A DNA stretch of 64,000 nucleotides, taken from contig NC_051094.1 in the NCBI RefSeq assembly GCF_901709675.1, positions 10,100,501 to 10,164,500 on the forward strand, given 5' to 3'. The DNA is from Syngnathus acus (taxonomy: Eukaryota; Chordata; Actinopteri; Syngnathiformes; Syngnathidae). The translations under genes were made by a program, and so were the position numbers. Each line of letters opens with the position of its first letter. The first letter of the stretch is position 1. The notes beneath the pieces are model-generated. The model worked only from the letters and a program-made list of their open reading frames with translations. It did no database searches and was not told the origin of the DNA. Positions 24,707 to 38,461 of this stretch are shown piece by piece.

Positions 24707-25588
24707 GGATCTTGCACCATTACATAACAACCCTAATAATAACCTAATAAACGTATACGTAACTGAATTGCTGTGTGTACGTGTCTAATTTTTATTACAT
24801 AGGCTACTTCAAATTGAGTTTTATTTTATTTGATCTCATTAGGTGTAGTCTGGTGAGTGCAGGCAGTACCGTATGTTTTATTGATCTATCTCTATATATA
24901 AGTCTATTAAGACTGTCCATTTTTATATGTTTGTGTGAATATAGCATACAACACTGTTTGACAATGCCTCTTTTATTGTCATGTTTGTTGTGAATACAGT
25001 CCTATTGTTTAAAAGGAGATTACAGCCATTAATCTGAGGAGAGCATCGCCTGACATGGCTTTTTTAATCTCTGGTGATATCCTAAATGTTGTCCCATGGA
25101 ACCAATGCAAAACATCTCACTTTACAACTAATGCCAGGGGAAATCTGCTTACTCTGAGGCATCACTCGCCGGAGGATGAGCTTGAAGGAGTGGGGGTGAT
25201 GGGGGAAGGGGTTATGCCCTGTGGAGTAAATCCATATGGCAATGCAGTTGGCACAACTGCAGTTTAGTTACTGGGACATCACATGCACTATCTTTTGAAT
25301 ATTCTCTTCCATCAATGTATTGTTTTATATTGTGTTTATTGTTTTATCACCGCCTCTACATCACTAAATTGTGAACGGTGATATCTAGCAGAGTTCAGTG
25401 TGTAGAGTATGTATCTGAGGGCAACACTTTGGAGAAGTGATGCTGTGTTCCAAACATGCTGATGCGCTTGTAGTGTCGGACAATTCTCATTTCGGCTCAC
25501 CTCATTTAGCTCTGAATGCATCATGCACTGTGCAGCTGTGTAAGAGTCAAATAAACATCATGCTCAAAGCCCACAGCAAAAATGAGAC

Positions 25589-25604
25589 GGGGGGGGGGGG
25601 GGGG
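25589..25604. repeat. Homopolymer run of 16 G
   Basis: Sixteen consecutive G residues follow agac and precede ttgtgtggca. Such a run can form intermolecular or slipped quadruplexes. Confidence 0.9.
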
Positions 25605-28198
25605 TTGTGTGGCACACATACACACACAGATGAGAGTGCAGGAGAGAAAGAGGCAGAGTGAGAGAGGATTCAGTATGTTCGTTTCACCTCCTAATCAGTT
25701 TTCCAAGGGGATCTATCAGTGACTGCGGCACGTAAGGAGATTCAGAAGCGGGAAACAAAAGCAGCATCTAAAATCTTCAATCACACCTTGAACAGCATAC
25801 AAGTAAGGATTTGTTTTCTATTCCACAGCAGGCTTGAGATTTTACAAATCAACAGATTCCATTATATCTTGTGCTGTGATATTATCATATTACATTTGTT
25901 CATCTTAAGGGGATTTATGCAATTGTTGTCATCATTCTCTGCAGTGTACTGTTTGTGCATTTTTTTTCTGCATTTGACATCATCCAAGCACAAGGATTAG
26001 CCGGTATATCTAGCCTCATATTATTCTCATTAATGCTTGCTTTAGTTATGAAGCAGCTTCTTCACACAGAATATTTTGTAATTACAGTCACAGCGATGCT
26101 GACTACATCCTCCCATCTCTCTACTCACAAAAAAAAAACTTTGGTGTCACTTTACCACGTATAATTAGATAGTATCAATGCAGAATGACAATCAAATTCA
26201 AATTTTCATGCATTGTAAACATTCACAAAAAAATTAGAGCAAATTTAATTGAGATGCAACAAGCAATGATTTTAGTGTTGTTGTTTTTTAATCGAATGAG
26301 CAAAAGAAAATACTTTGATCTATGCTATATGGTACTCCACAAATCAGCATCCGCTGCATCCGTGTGTGTGCGCCCGTGTTGGGATTAATCTGCGTGTGGA
26401 GCACGCACAAATAATTAAACTAATGAGTTGTTTTTCTGTCAGATCCATCAGCCCGACCTAACTGGTTATTACAGTTCGGGCTGCAGCCGAGAAAATTGGC
26501 TCTTTTTTTCACAGACAAATAAGGGCGACCGGTATGTGTGAGTGATTTGGAAACCTGAATTTGAACTGTGCTCACATGCACTGGATCTTTAAGTGGAACA
26601 TTCACAGACAGCAGGCTTTGATGAGTGTCCTGCGAGGATCTATTGTTGGCCCATTTTCCGTTTCTGAAAGAAACTTGGAGATGAGATATGAGAAGAGGCC
26701 AGGTTTTTCCTCAGGCTTCTGCAATGAAGGGCTAACGCACACATTTCACAGTTCACAAGGTTTAATGAGAAACTGCAGCCTGTCCATCATCTAAGGTCCG
26801 AACAACACCTCTGCAGACCTCACAGTCTGCCAGTGAAAGCATCTTTATCCAATGCAGCATCATGAGCGTGTTAGAGTTGCTTCCTAAACAGCTACTGAGG
26901 TTATTTTAGGCGCACATATGCATAATGCTCAGACTAAGCGGAACAGATTGGTCACAATAAAAGGAAACATGCAATGTGGCGGGCTGCAGATAAACAAGGC
27001 GGACGGCAAATCAAACACATTTCAAAAAGTGGCTGACCGCTGGCCTGTTCCTCAAGGCTTTGTGCAGCAGTGAGGATCAAATGGTTGATGTGTGACCAAG
27101 TAGTGATTCATCACCTTCCACAGTCACCACTTAAATCTCCACTTGTCCAGTCTTGACAGTCAAATAAAAGATGGGCCGTGACAGTAAAGACAAGAATCAG
27201 CAAGTATAAATACATTTAAAAAAAAATTGTTGAATAGATTTTTTTTTAGAATTGAGGAGATGGTAGGATGCTGCTGACATGTGGTTGCTGGGAGACTGAT
27301 GGAGGTGATTATAAAAGGCGTGGAGTCATCTGGAAGCGTCTCATGTTACATAATGATGGGAAATGTCAGTTGAGGCCACCAAATGCGAAAAGGAAAAGGG
27401 AGCGAGGGACAAAATGAAAGATTATTCATGGACGAAAGTTTAATTTGTCTCCGCTTTGAGAGATAATAACCACAGCGTGCCTTTGTAGTTCCTTTTCAAT
27501 GTGGCCATATTTCCATCTTGTTATCATAAAGTGCCATATCTCATTCCTTCCGTTTCAGTCCTTCATTGAACCAATAACCATATTTTGTATCTTAGACCAA
27601 ACTCAAAATGGAAGATATGCCTCAATAAAATAATCAAGCGGCTGGGGATCGACGTGAAAGACAGTAGCATGCGATTAGTTAACTGCAGTGTTCTTCAAAA
27701 CAACAAAATGATCAATGATGATTTTTTTTTGTGATTTGAAAAGAAAAAAACCCAACTAAACTTTCAAAGTACTGTAACATACTATTACTATAATAACTAT
27801 TATATTATAATAACTATTTCAATGAATGTAGTAGAAAAGGTTAAATTGACAGAAAGCTCATAAAACTATAACTGGACATTGGTATGAGGAGTAGAAGTAG
27901 TAAATCCACTTTCAAATTCAGGTATTCTTGACAGGACAAGCACATACAGTGCCAATGAGGTAAAAATAAATAGTGTTTAAAATTCACTGATGCATAATAA
28001 AAACAGTGTACTGTATTTATTTCCATCTGTCCACATAGAGCAGGCATAGCCTATTTATACATTTAAATATTTAAATATGCATAAGTCTCAAGAGATTATG
28101 CTCTGCAAGTATGTGACATTGATTTTAATGGAAGGGTTTTCAAAAATGATGTGCCCATCATTTTGCTTTCAAATGTTCTGTTTTATACCCTGACAGAA

Positions 28199-30734
<2,536 letters not shown>

Positions 30735-32159
30735 GTCGCCTCACGATTTAGGCCGGGCCTGGGGGCAGCCGAGCGTCCGAGCCTAAAAAACAAGAAGCTC
30801 GTCATGTGCGGGCCAAAACACAGAGGAAAACACCCGCATCATGCGGTGTGCATGCTGTTTTTGCTTCTCCCTCAATCCCTCCCAGGCTAGAATCGTGTTT
30901 CTAAGAGAAATCAATCTCACATCTGACGCACAAGACTAAACAAACTGTGATCCCTGGTTACTTGGTGGTGTTTTAAGTATTATTTGTGGCAATCAAATTA
31001 TTAGCGATTAAAATTTTGAAAAGAAATTAAGACAAACTTTATGGCAGTGCAATGGTCTCCAGTTTCACAGTTCTGACCTTTGGGGGTGGAATCTGAACCC
31101 TGTGGAGTTAGCATGTTTCCCAGTGTTTGAGTGAGATGTTTTTTTTCCCCCCCCAGATACTCCAGCTTCCTTCCACACCCAAATTAATCATGTTAGGTTC
31201 AATGACAACTAAATATCCATAGGTGTGAATGAGAGTGTGAAGGTTTGTCTGCAGTGATTGGCAATGTGCGCTAGGATTGGCTTAAGCTCATCAATGTCTT
31301 CTAACGAGCACACAGAAAATAGTCGCTATTGTAATTTTGAGTTGCAACAAAAAACAGTCATCATTGTAATTTTGAGTAGTAACAGGCGCCTTGACAATGT
31401 CGGCTGCCCTGTTTGACCTTCCCCTGTCACTTCACTCTCCTCTACTCATGTTGCACCACCACCCCTATCCTAACCCTATCCCCCTATTTAGTCCCGGCAA
31501 CAGTCAGCGATGAGATCTTCAAAGTTGGCCTGTATTTGGTGCCCACGTGAATTGTCATATACACTACTTATGACTTGTTTTGGTTTACTTTCACATTGCT
31601 GAACATGAGTTTGAAGTCCTAATGTGACCCTTAAGACCTATTAAAACGGGTTGCCCCACACAACTACTTTAATTACGTGTCACTTAAACAGTGTTTGATT
31701 ACCTTTGTCAATCCTTCATTTGTCTTTGCTTTGTCAAGTGTGTATTTTGAACATCTATCTCGACCTAAAAATAAATGCATTCTCCATAACAGATAAAGAC
31801 AATGTGTGCTCAAAGCCCTCTGCTATCAGTCAGATAGTTTATCGAGCTAAGATTAGCTTGTATCCTGCTAAGGGGTTTGGATTTGTCCCCAATGAGTAAT
31901 CTGTGACCTATTTGTGAATCCCAAAGATGCCCACCCTCTGTTACAGCATGGATGAATAAGTAAGAGTGTGTAGTGTCGACTCACACGAAAGACTGTTGTT
32001 CAATAAAAATGAACAATTATAACACAGTGTGCTTTTTAATTAGTACACAATAAAAAAGCGAGTCAGAAAAGCACAACACACAATGAATAAACCAATCTTG
32101 TAAGTCTAAATAAAAAAAAGTTACTTATGCATTGAAGTTGGTCTTCATGACATGCTCAA
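30735..32159. other. Convergent 3' region of phyhip and the PP1 subunit gene
   Basis: This is mostly the likely phyhip 3' UTR; the best poly(A) signal, AATAAA, is at 32002-32007. A short imperfect tandem repeat lies at 31321-31384, with shared attgtaattttgagt. I see no coding exon. Confidence 0.5.
32002..32007 (+). terminator. Candidate phyhip poly(A) signal
   Basis: AATAAA on the plus strand lies about 1.27 kb past the phyhip stop codon and about 150 bases before the stop of the convergent PP1 subunit gene. Confidence 0.4.
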
Positions 32160-33144
32160 CTAATTGTGACAAAGATGTGAACTCACACACACTTCAATTG
32201 TATAGTTCTGTCCATTGTTGTTGTCCCAAAAAGTTTGACCCTGCCCTCCTGGTGAATAACTTAAGCAGAATTCTATCTTCCTCTTTGCATCAAGCACTTT
32301 GGGTATGTCTATGTCAAACTCAAAGATGTCCGTTTGGGGCCCTCCAAAGCGTTGCTGCAGGTATGTGCAGGGAACATCTCTGTAGCTCTGCCATGAGTCA
32401 AAAGTGATACGCACACGCACATCTTTTTGGAAGCTGATGTTTTGGACTCGGGCGGTGCCTCTGAGGGCTTGCTCGGTGACTGTGCAGTTCTCCAGGGTGA
32501 CCATGTTCTCGGCCAGCTTGGCACGAAAGGCCTGGAAATTAGCGGAGGGTTGCGGGAAGCCGAGCGTGAGTCGTGTTCCCGGGCAGCAGGTGCTGACCGT
32601 GCAACTGTAACCAGCCTCGGTCATCTGAAGCAAACCCTGGAGGGACGGCAAAGGGTCCAGGTCGGAGTGGTCCTCCTCTTCGGAAAAGACTCGCACATCT
32701 GCCAACGACTGGCCCTTGGAGTCGGCGAAAACCACACGCTTGTTCTTGACCGGGGCCCAAACATCATCATCATCGGAATCATCCAAGTCCTCAAAGTAAC
32801 CTGCGATCGTCTGGGTCGGACCGACTTGGCGTAGGATGTCGGACGACGCGGAGCGGATGCAGGGTCGCAGCGGTTTCAGGATGGGCACCCAAACATGAGG
32901 ACACAATTGTTTACGCTGGTTCAAACACAATCTGACGGCAATCTCCACAAGTCCAGCGGAGTGAGCCATTGAGCCAAGGCCAAATCCGGGCAGGAAACTT
33001 GAACAGATAAAATTGGCATCATGATTTTTATGGACATTACTTCTACGTGCATTAATGAGAAAACACCCCTAATAAATTCTATTTGCTCGTGCCTTAAAAA
33101 TCATCATTCCCCTTAAGTTCTTACGTTGTGCTGGAGGTCTCCAT
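32160..33144 (-). CDS. Glycogen-targeting protein phosphatase 1 regulatory subunit 3 (PPP1R3B/C family)
   Basis: Scaffold that brings the PP1 catalytic subunit to glycogen, promoting dephosphorylation of glycogen synthase and phosphorylase. Two coding exons, 33125-33144 and 32160-32997, join in phase to give 285 residues. The short first exon encodes METSST plus two bases of a Thr codon. Seen in the protein: IAVRLCL near the N-terminus as in PPP1R3C, KPLRPCI as in PPP1R3B, and the PP1-binding RVVF (94-97) followed by ADSKG. A CBM21 carbohydrate-binding domain spans about 150-276, with LENC, ITFDSW and the glycogen-contacting FWDNNNGQNY. An acidic insert, DLDDSDDDD, lies just before RVVF. The protein stops about nine residues after the CBM21, without the tail of mammalian 3B and 3C. 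Exact paralogue assignment (3C-like versus 3B-like) is not possible by eye. Confidence 0.9.
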
Positions 33145-35172
33145 GCTGCTGGTGTTGCGCAGAGACGTCTTGAATAAGAAAAAAAACGCGAGTGTTAGTG
33201 AACTAACAGTTTCCAATATCCCATCTTACTTACAAAATGGTAGACAGCCAGTGCTCCTGCGAGGTCTGTGTGCTCCCTTCACCCCAGAATCTTGCATGAC
33301 CTTCCATTTATACTCAGCCAGCTATCTTGTAGGACTCCACCCCCTCTGCTCTACTGACCAGTTTGTTGGAGGTAGGCAGGCTTTTCTCTTTTTGCTTTTC
33401 TAACAACACTCCACTAACACCCAGTGATGCACTGTGAGGAATGTGTGACCTTTGCTTGTTGACTGAATTCCCTATTAAAGTGTCAAGTTATTCAGTTATT
33501 CTTTATCCTCACTACGAAGTCAATTCAGTCCACGAGTAGAAAAGCGACAGCACGCTGGGTTGTACATTGATGTCAATTTTCAGTTTTGTCTCACTAGTAC
33601 GAACATACCATTATCCTTCTGGTATGCCAAGGTTGACCTACTAATGTGGATAAAGCTTGTACTCAAACACAATCCTTAAGCTGGATATCAAGGACAGTGA
33701 ATAAAGACCCAAACGGTTCACCATTAAGCCATTTGAGCATTGTTTGATAGCAAACTAGTTTTAGTTCATAATTCAACACACTGGGATTTGGAAATGCTTA
33801 ACCATGGTTGACGAGGTGTTTTACAACAAAGATCTTGGACTACAAATAAACACAGCTGTTCATATTCAACTCACTTCTCATGAGCCGTTGTGGGTGTGGT
33901 AAAGTTAACGTGGGTCATCTGTAAAATGCAACACTCTGCAGGATGGCTTAAGTCCTGAAGGGATCGTTGTGTGAGACTATGTTGGCATGTGTGACGCGAA
34001 GGCTTACGCGCCACTCTCAGCATGTCTGTCATCTAACGTGTCACCTCTGGCTGCAGTCAGTGGGTGAAAGTGTGCAGTCGAAACCGGACACATGCTGAGG
34101 TGTGTTCCCACAAAAATAAACATTTCCATTACAACCAATCTGAGCCGTCAAATTATTTGCAAAAGGCAGTGAAATGATCTTAAAATAGTGAGAAGAATCC
34201 GATGAGATGAAATTGCCACAATCCTTCATGTATGTTTTTAATGTCATATTAAAATAGAGTTACCAACATTCATACTTATATGCAGCTTTTAATGTTTGAT
34301 GCAAAACAACATTTTGCATCATTAATAATCGGATCCCACTGGATTATTGCAATGATTCATCACAAAGATAATGCCTTTCAGCTCAGGTCAATCAGTACTC
34401 CATCCTTTATTATGGACAATTATTTGGCAGTTAGAGCGAGTGCACACAATGAACACTGATTGCTCCCGCTGAAATTTACATAAAGGCGCTTATTAGAGCA
34501 ATTACATCCCAGGGAAGACACGGTAACACACAGTTTAGAGGGCAGAAATGAAAAGACACAATCAAACAAAACCTTTTCTATGAGTCTCTTCGCCATTTGT
34601 GAAATAAAAGAATTGCACAAATGGGAAAATTCAGCCGGCTTTTAATGCAGCACAGAAGCGGCCCATTCCTCTTCATCATTGCGACATAGTAACAGGAATA
34701 GTAATAGGAATCAATATTAAGAAGATCAGATGTGCCTGCATTTGAAGCTATGGGCCAATATTGGGACACCAGTCACGCATTGAGCACACAAGGTTTGAGA
34801 TCTGTGTCCAGATCTGTTAAACTGTCTGCTGTTTGTTTTATGACCCATTGGAGGCCAAAGCGCTCAGAGACCAGAAACAAGAACCTGCAACACACAGTAT
34901 TAGTGGCATTATAATGTTGATTCAAGTTCACACTTATAGACAATTTTGAGTCTCCAATAAACCTATCAGGCATGTTTTTTTTTTTTGTTTTATGTGGGAG
35001 GGAGCCCAAATTAGAATAAATATTCTCAAAGTGTTGCCAAGAAAAAAAACATCTTAGTGCTAAAAATAATCTAGATGACAGCACAAAGCAGTTGCTCAGA
35101 TAGGCAGAAAAATCGAAGAGCGTGCATGAGCTCTAGGGGCAGTTCAGACTTGAGGCTTACTTACCTTGACAT
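33145..35172. other. 5' flank of the PP1 subunit gene and 3' flank of gins4
   Basis: The left part holds the presumed 5' UTR and a TATA box of the PP1 subunit gene. The rest is presumed gins4 3' UTR and intergenic DNA with no recognisable coding exon. A TTTATT at 34406-34411 is a weak candidate gins4 poly(A) signal. Confidence 0.45.
33307..33312 (-). promoter_or_regulatory. Putative TATA box of the PP1 subunit gene
   Basis: The minus strand reads gagTATAAATgg about 160 bases upstream of the ATG at 33144. This would predict a start site near 33280 and a short 5' UTR. A TATA promoter fits a hormonally regulated metabolic gene. Confidence 0.5.
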
Positions 35173-37462
35173 TTAAATCAACTGTGCAGCTCCACTTGAA
35201 ATAAGTGGCGCGATGGTTCGATAGCGCATGAGATGCTGAGAGCCCTCTTCAAGATCCACAACATACTCTCTGGGACAAGAAATGGAATAGTCAGTGATGT
35301 TTGTTGCTCACATATTGAAAATAATCCCGTTCAGAGGACCTCAGAAGAGTGAAGTACCTCTGATCGTCGGTTTCGGGCTCCACTAAGATGTTCTCTTGTC
35401 TTTCCTTCACTCGCAGGAAAACAAAGGAGTCCAGGCATGGCGCTGGTACTGAGTTTGCATCAGAATGAATAGAATCAGTATTCAAGTATGCCTGTAAGCT
35501 ACGCATGTTGGAAAAAAAAAACTAGAGCAGGCACCGTACTTGCTTTGAGCATGTCAAGTGTCTGGAGGATGGGGGGCATGTGACTCAATGCCACACATTT
35601 TAGGTGGTCTTCAGTGTTTGCAGCATACCTGGAGAAACATGCACACACACACACATGTAAACAGCAGGCATGCAACTGAAACACAAAAGAAATTCCAATA
35701 TAACCCATGCTGGGATCCTGGTCAACATTTTCATATTTGAAAACTATTTTTGCCATTAAAATGATGTAAATTGAGATAAATGCAAGTCACATTTTTTAAC
35801 ATACTTTTTTTCACCAAAAAAGATCGGTTCTGAAAATGGATGGATGAATCAAGCTAAATAGAACATTCTGCAGTTTAAAGCCAGTCATTCTTTGTCTTAC
35901 CACAAGAGGACGCCCACTTTAACAACATTTTGAGAATCACGCTACACTGAACCAGGAACTACTTTGTGTACCTACAGCTTACTTACACTGTTAGATTCAA
36001 GAATTTTTGATTGTGTTTGAAATGAAGTTGAATACCAACTTCACTATATTACCTACGTTCTATGTTGTCCAAAGTTGCTGCAGTGCATAAATGATGAGCA
36101 TTTGCTCTTCAGAATCCTTAACTAAAACCACATCACTGTTTCATTCGTCAGGATATGTGATTAAGCATTGTTACCATGAAAATCATTCGGTCCATTATTT
36201 TATTTTGAGAATGTTAATTTATTTTAAGATTTGAGACTATATTTATACTCATAAATTCTCACTCATGTATTAACAAGTTTTACTGCTTGTTGTCATAGCA
36301 GTATAGAAAATGGATCGATATACTTTAGAGATTCTAATAAGCCATGCTGGGCTGTGCTCACTCTTTAGCAAAGGCAAACTCCTCAGGTGAAAGCAGCGCC
36401 GGTTCTCCTTGGCTGCGAGACTTCTCCTTCTCAAGGATATGCGGAAAGAACTTTTCAATCTAAACCCAAACAAAAACAAGGCCATGCTGTTAAAGAGTAT
36501 GTAGGGACACCAAGATGCGCTAACATTTGATGAACTGCTTGACCTTTTGCAAGCGAGAACGCAAGTAGCTGCACAGCACAAAGCGGATGCGGTCAATCTC
36601 CATGCGATGGATGCCGGCTTTGGGGTCACCTTTTTTCACTCTCTCCAGGTTTGCTTCCTGGTGAAAGGAAGGGATGGACTTGACTGAGTTGAATATACAA
36701 ACATTTAACACTGGAGATATAAAATCAGCACACCCAAGGTTTGCTAGGCACTTGTAGTAAAAGCAGATGTGTGCTGAATCGTATTTAATAAATAGGTTTG
36801 ATTATTTTAACTACCCACATGCATTTTTTTTTTCTAGTGGAGTTGTACGGATTACAGGTCACAATAATGGTGAAACTACACTGTACATCTTGGTCTCATT
36901 CTTTACTTCACAAAAAAATGCATTTAAACATGAGTGTAGACTTTTTTTAATTCAGTTGTTGTCAATTCTTAGACTCCTACTGAAGTTCAATGTATCTATA
37001 TTGTTGTTTTCTTTATGTATCGTATTATGTTTATTTGTAAATTAAGTTGATCGATCGTCACAACAACAAGCGTCCAGTTAGTCAACAGTGGACAGTAGTT
37101 ACCATGGTTACACCACTGAGTTTATGAACAGAAACTACTACGACGGACACTCTATCAAAAGGGCAAGAAATCAATCACAAGGTTTTCATGAGGTTTGAAA
37201 AAAATATGGACGGGTCAATGTACCATGTGTGTGAGCTGCTCCATGACACACTCCACCACCTCGGATTGGTTGGCCAGCAACTCGGGTGAGAATTTTTCAT
37301 TTAGCCAAGCCTACGAAATACACAGAAACATTAGAATTGTGCGCACGATTGAATCCAAAACAAACTCACCTCCTCTAGTTTCGCGATCAAGTCGGCCGGA
37401 GTCATGTCATCCTCCTGACATTCTTCTTGGCTGATGTCGTTGTCGGAGAGCGAGTCCGACAT
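35173..37462 (-). CDS. gins4: GINS complex subunit 4 (SLD5)
   Basis: Subunit of the nuclear GINS tetramer (SLD5, PSF1-3), which with CDC45 and MCM2-7 forms the CMG replicative helicase. Seven coding exons: 37370-37462, 37224-37310, 36544-36657, 36362-36459, 35540-35628, 35358-35448, 35173-35269. They give 222 residues; human GINS4 has 223. Landmarks are an acidic N-terminus (ISQEECQEDDMTPADLI), then MEIDRIRFVLCSYLRSRL and IEKFFPHILEKE in the helical A domain. The C-terminal B domain has DSFVFLRVKERQENILVEP and ends in IAPLISSGAAQLI. Length, motifs and end all match full-length SLD5. Start is the first ATG, MSDSLSD. The neighbour gene gpat4 is nearby here as in human, but three other genes lie between them. 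Confidence 0.96.
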
Positions 37463-38461
37463 TATTTCGCCTTAGCAAAAGTGCTCGAAAATAAACTTAT
37501 CCTGTATGTTACCGGGTTGAAGTGTGACTTCGAACAATATGAGCGCAGTTGAATTTCTGATGCTAGCTAACCGTCGGTAGAAAAAACAAAACACTTGTTT
37601 ATTCGCGCCACTGCGGCTGTTCTCGCGAGAGTCAGCATATTTCAACCCGTTTTTAGACTGCGAGGCGAGCTTTTTGTTGTGCAAGGATTCACAGTATTTG
37701 CACTTATTTATTTTATAAAAGCAATTAAGTGGTTTGTCATCGTGAAGCTCATTCTTGCAAACATTTCATTCCGTACTCATTATTAGTGTGAAGGGTTTGC
37801 ATGCAACCCTACTGTACACACAAAGGTCAGTCAAATTGGACACTGATGTAGCTCCCAGATTACCATTTACATCAATGCATAATCCTGCATACCAAAGAAT
37901 AGAGATTATTAGGGATTTATTAATATACTGTGTTATTATGTATTCTATTTCATGACTAACATGTTGAGAAGCCTGCTGGAATTGATGTTTTTTGTCCTTA
38001 GAATACCTATAGACGCATTTGAAATCTGAAACATCCCAGCAGACAAGTTTCACAAACTGTTCAGTTAACAACTAAATAAGGTTGATCTTAAATGTTATTA
38101 ATATGTCAAATAATATTTCTATTGCATTGCTTTGTGTTTATACTGTCTTCAGCACTGCACTGGAAACATGAACATAAGAAAAAATACATTATCCAATGTT
38201 TAGGTACAGAAAAGTGTTAAGGAACACCAGAGTCTAGACTAACTTTTTTTAATTACTTTATTACTTGCAACATAAATATTCACTCTACTCATTTACACCA
38301 TATTAGTGATAAATGTGATCTCGCATGCCACCCTCCTGACGTGTAGCTAGTGGGGAATCGATGTTCTAACCACAGAATGTCAAATGGTTTGGCGGCTGCA
38401 TTGAAATGGTGAAAAAACAATTTTTCTATCTGTAGAAATTGATGAAGCGTGGAGAGAAAGC
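37463..38461. other. Short interval between gins4 and arid5a
   Basis: This holds the gins4 promoter at the left end and the arid5a 3' UTR at the right end. A candidate arid5a AATAAA signal (minus strand) is at 38257-38262. I see no other gene. Confidence 0.5.
38257..38262 (-). terminator. Candidate arid5a poly(A) signal
   Basis: TTTATT on the plus strand is AATAAA on the minus strand, about 200 bases past the arid5a stop. Confidence 0.5.

Larger units (their letters stand above)
23945..28198. other. Intergenic region between divergent polr3d and phyhip
   Basis: This head-to-head interval should hold both promoters. It contains an ETS-like site at 24472-24482, a long (TA)n repeat at about 24600-24706, and a G16 run at 25589-25604. 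Noncoding leader exons of phyhip are probably somewhere within it, but I could not place them. No protein-coding exon of a recognised family was seen. A 70-codon ATG-initiated open frame at 25055-25267 is described under findings. Confidence 0.5.

Noticed and set aside
24123-24788. 221-codon plus-strand open frame, the longest outside the main gene exons
   Set aside because: A large part of its length is Ile/Tyr repeats from the (TA)n microsatellite, and the rest has no family resemblance or splice context.
31460-31500. Telomere-like cctaaccctatcccc string
   Set aside because: It is only one or two imperfect units and not a tandem array.
32427-32834. Plus-strand open frame of 135 codons opposite the PP1 subunit
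   Set aside because: It is the antisense shadow of the CBM21-coding exon.
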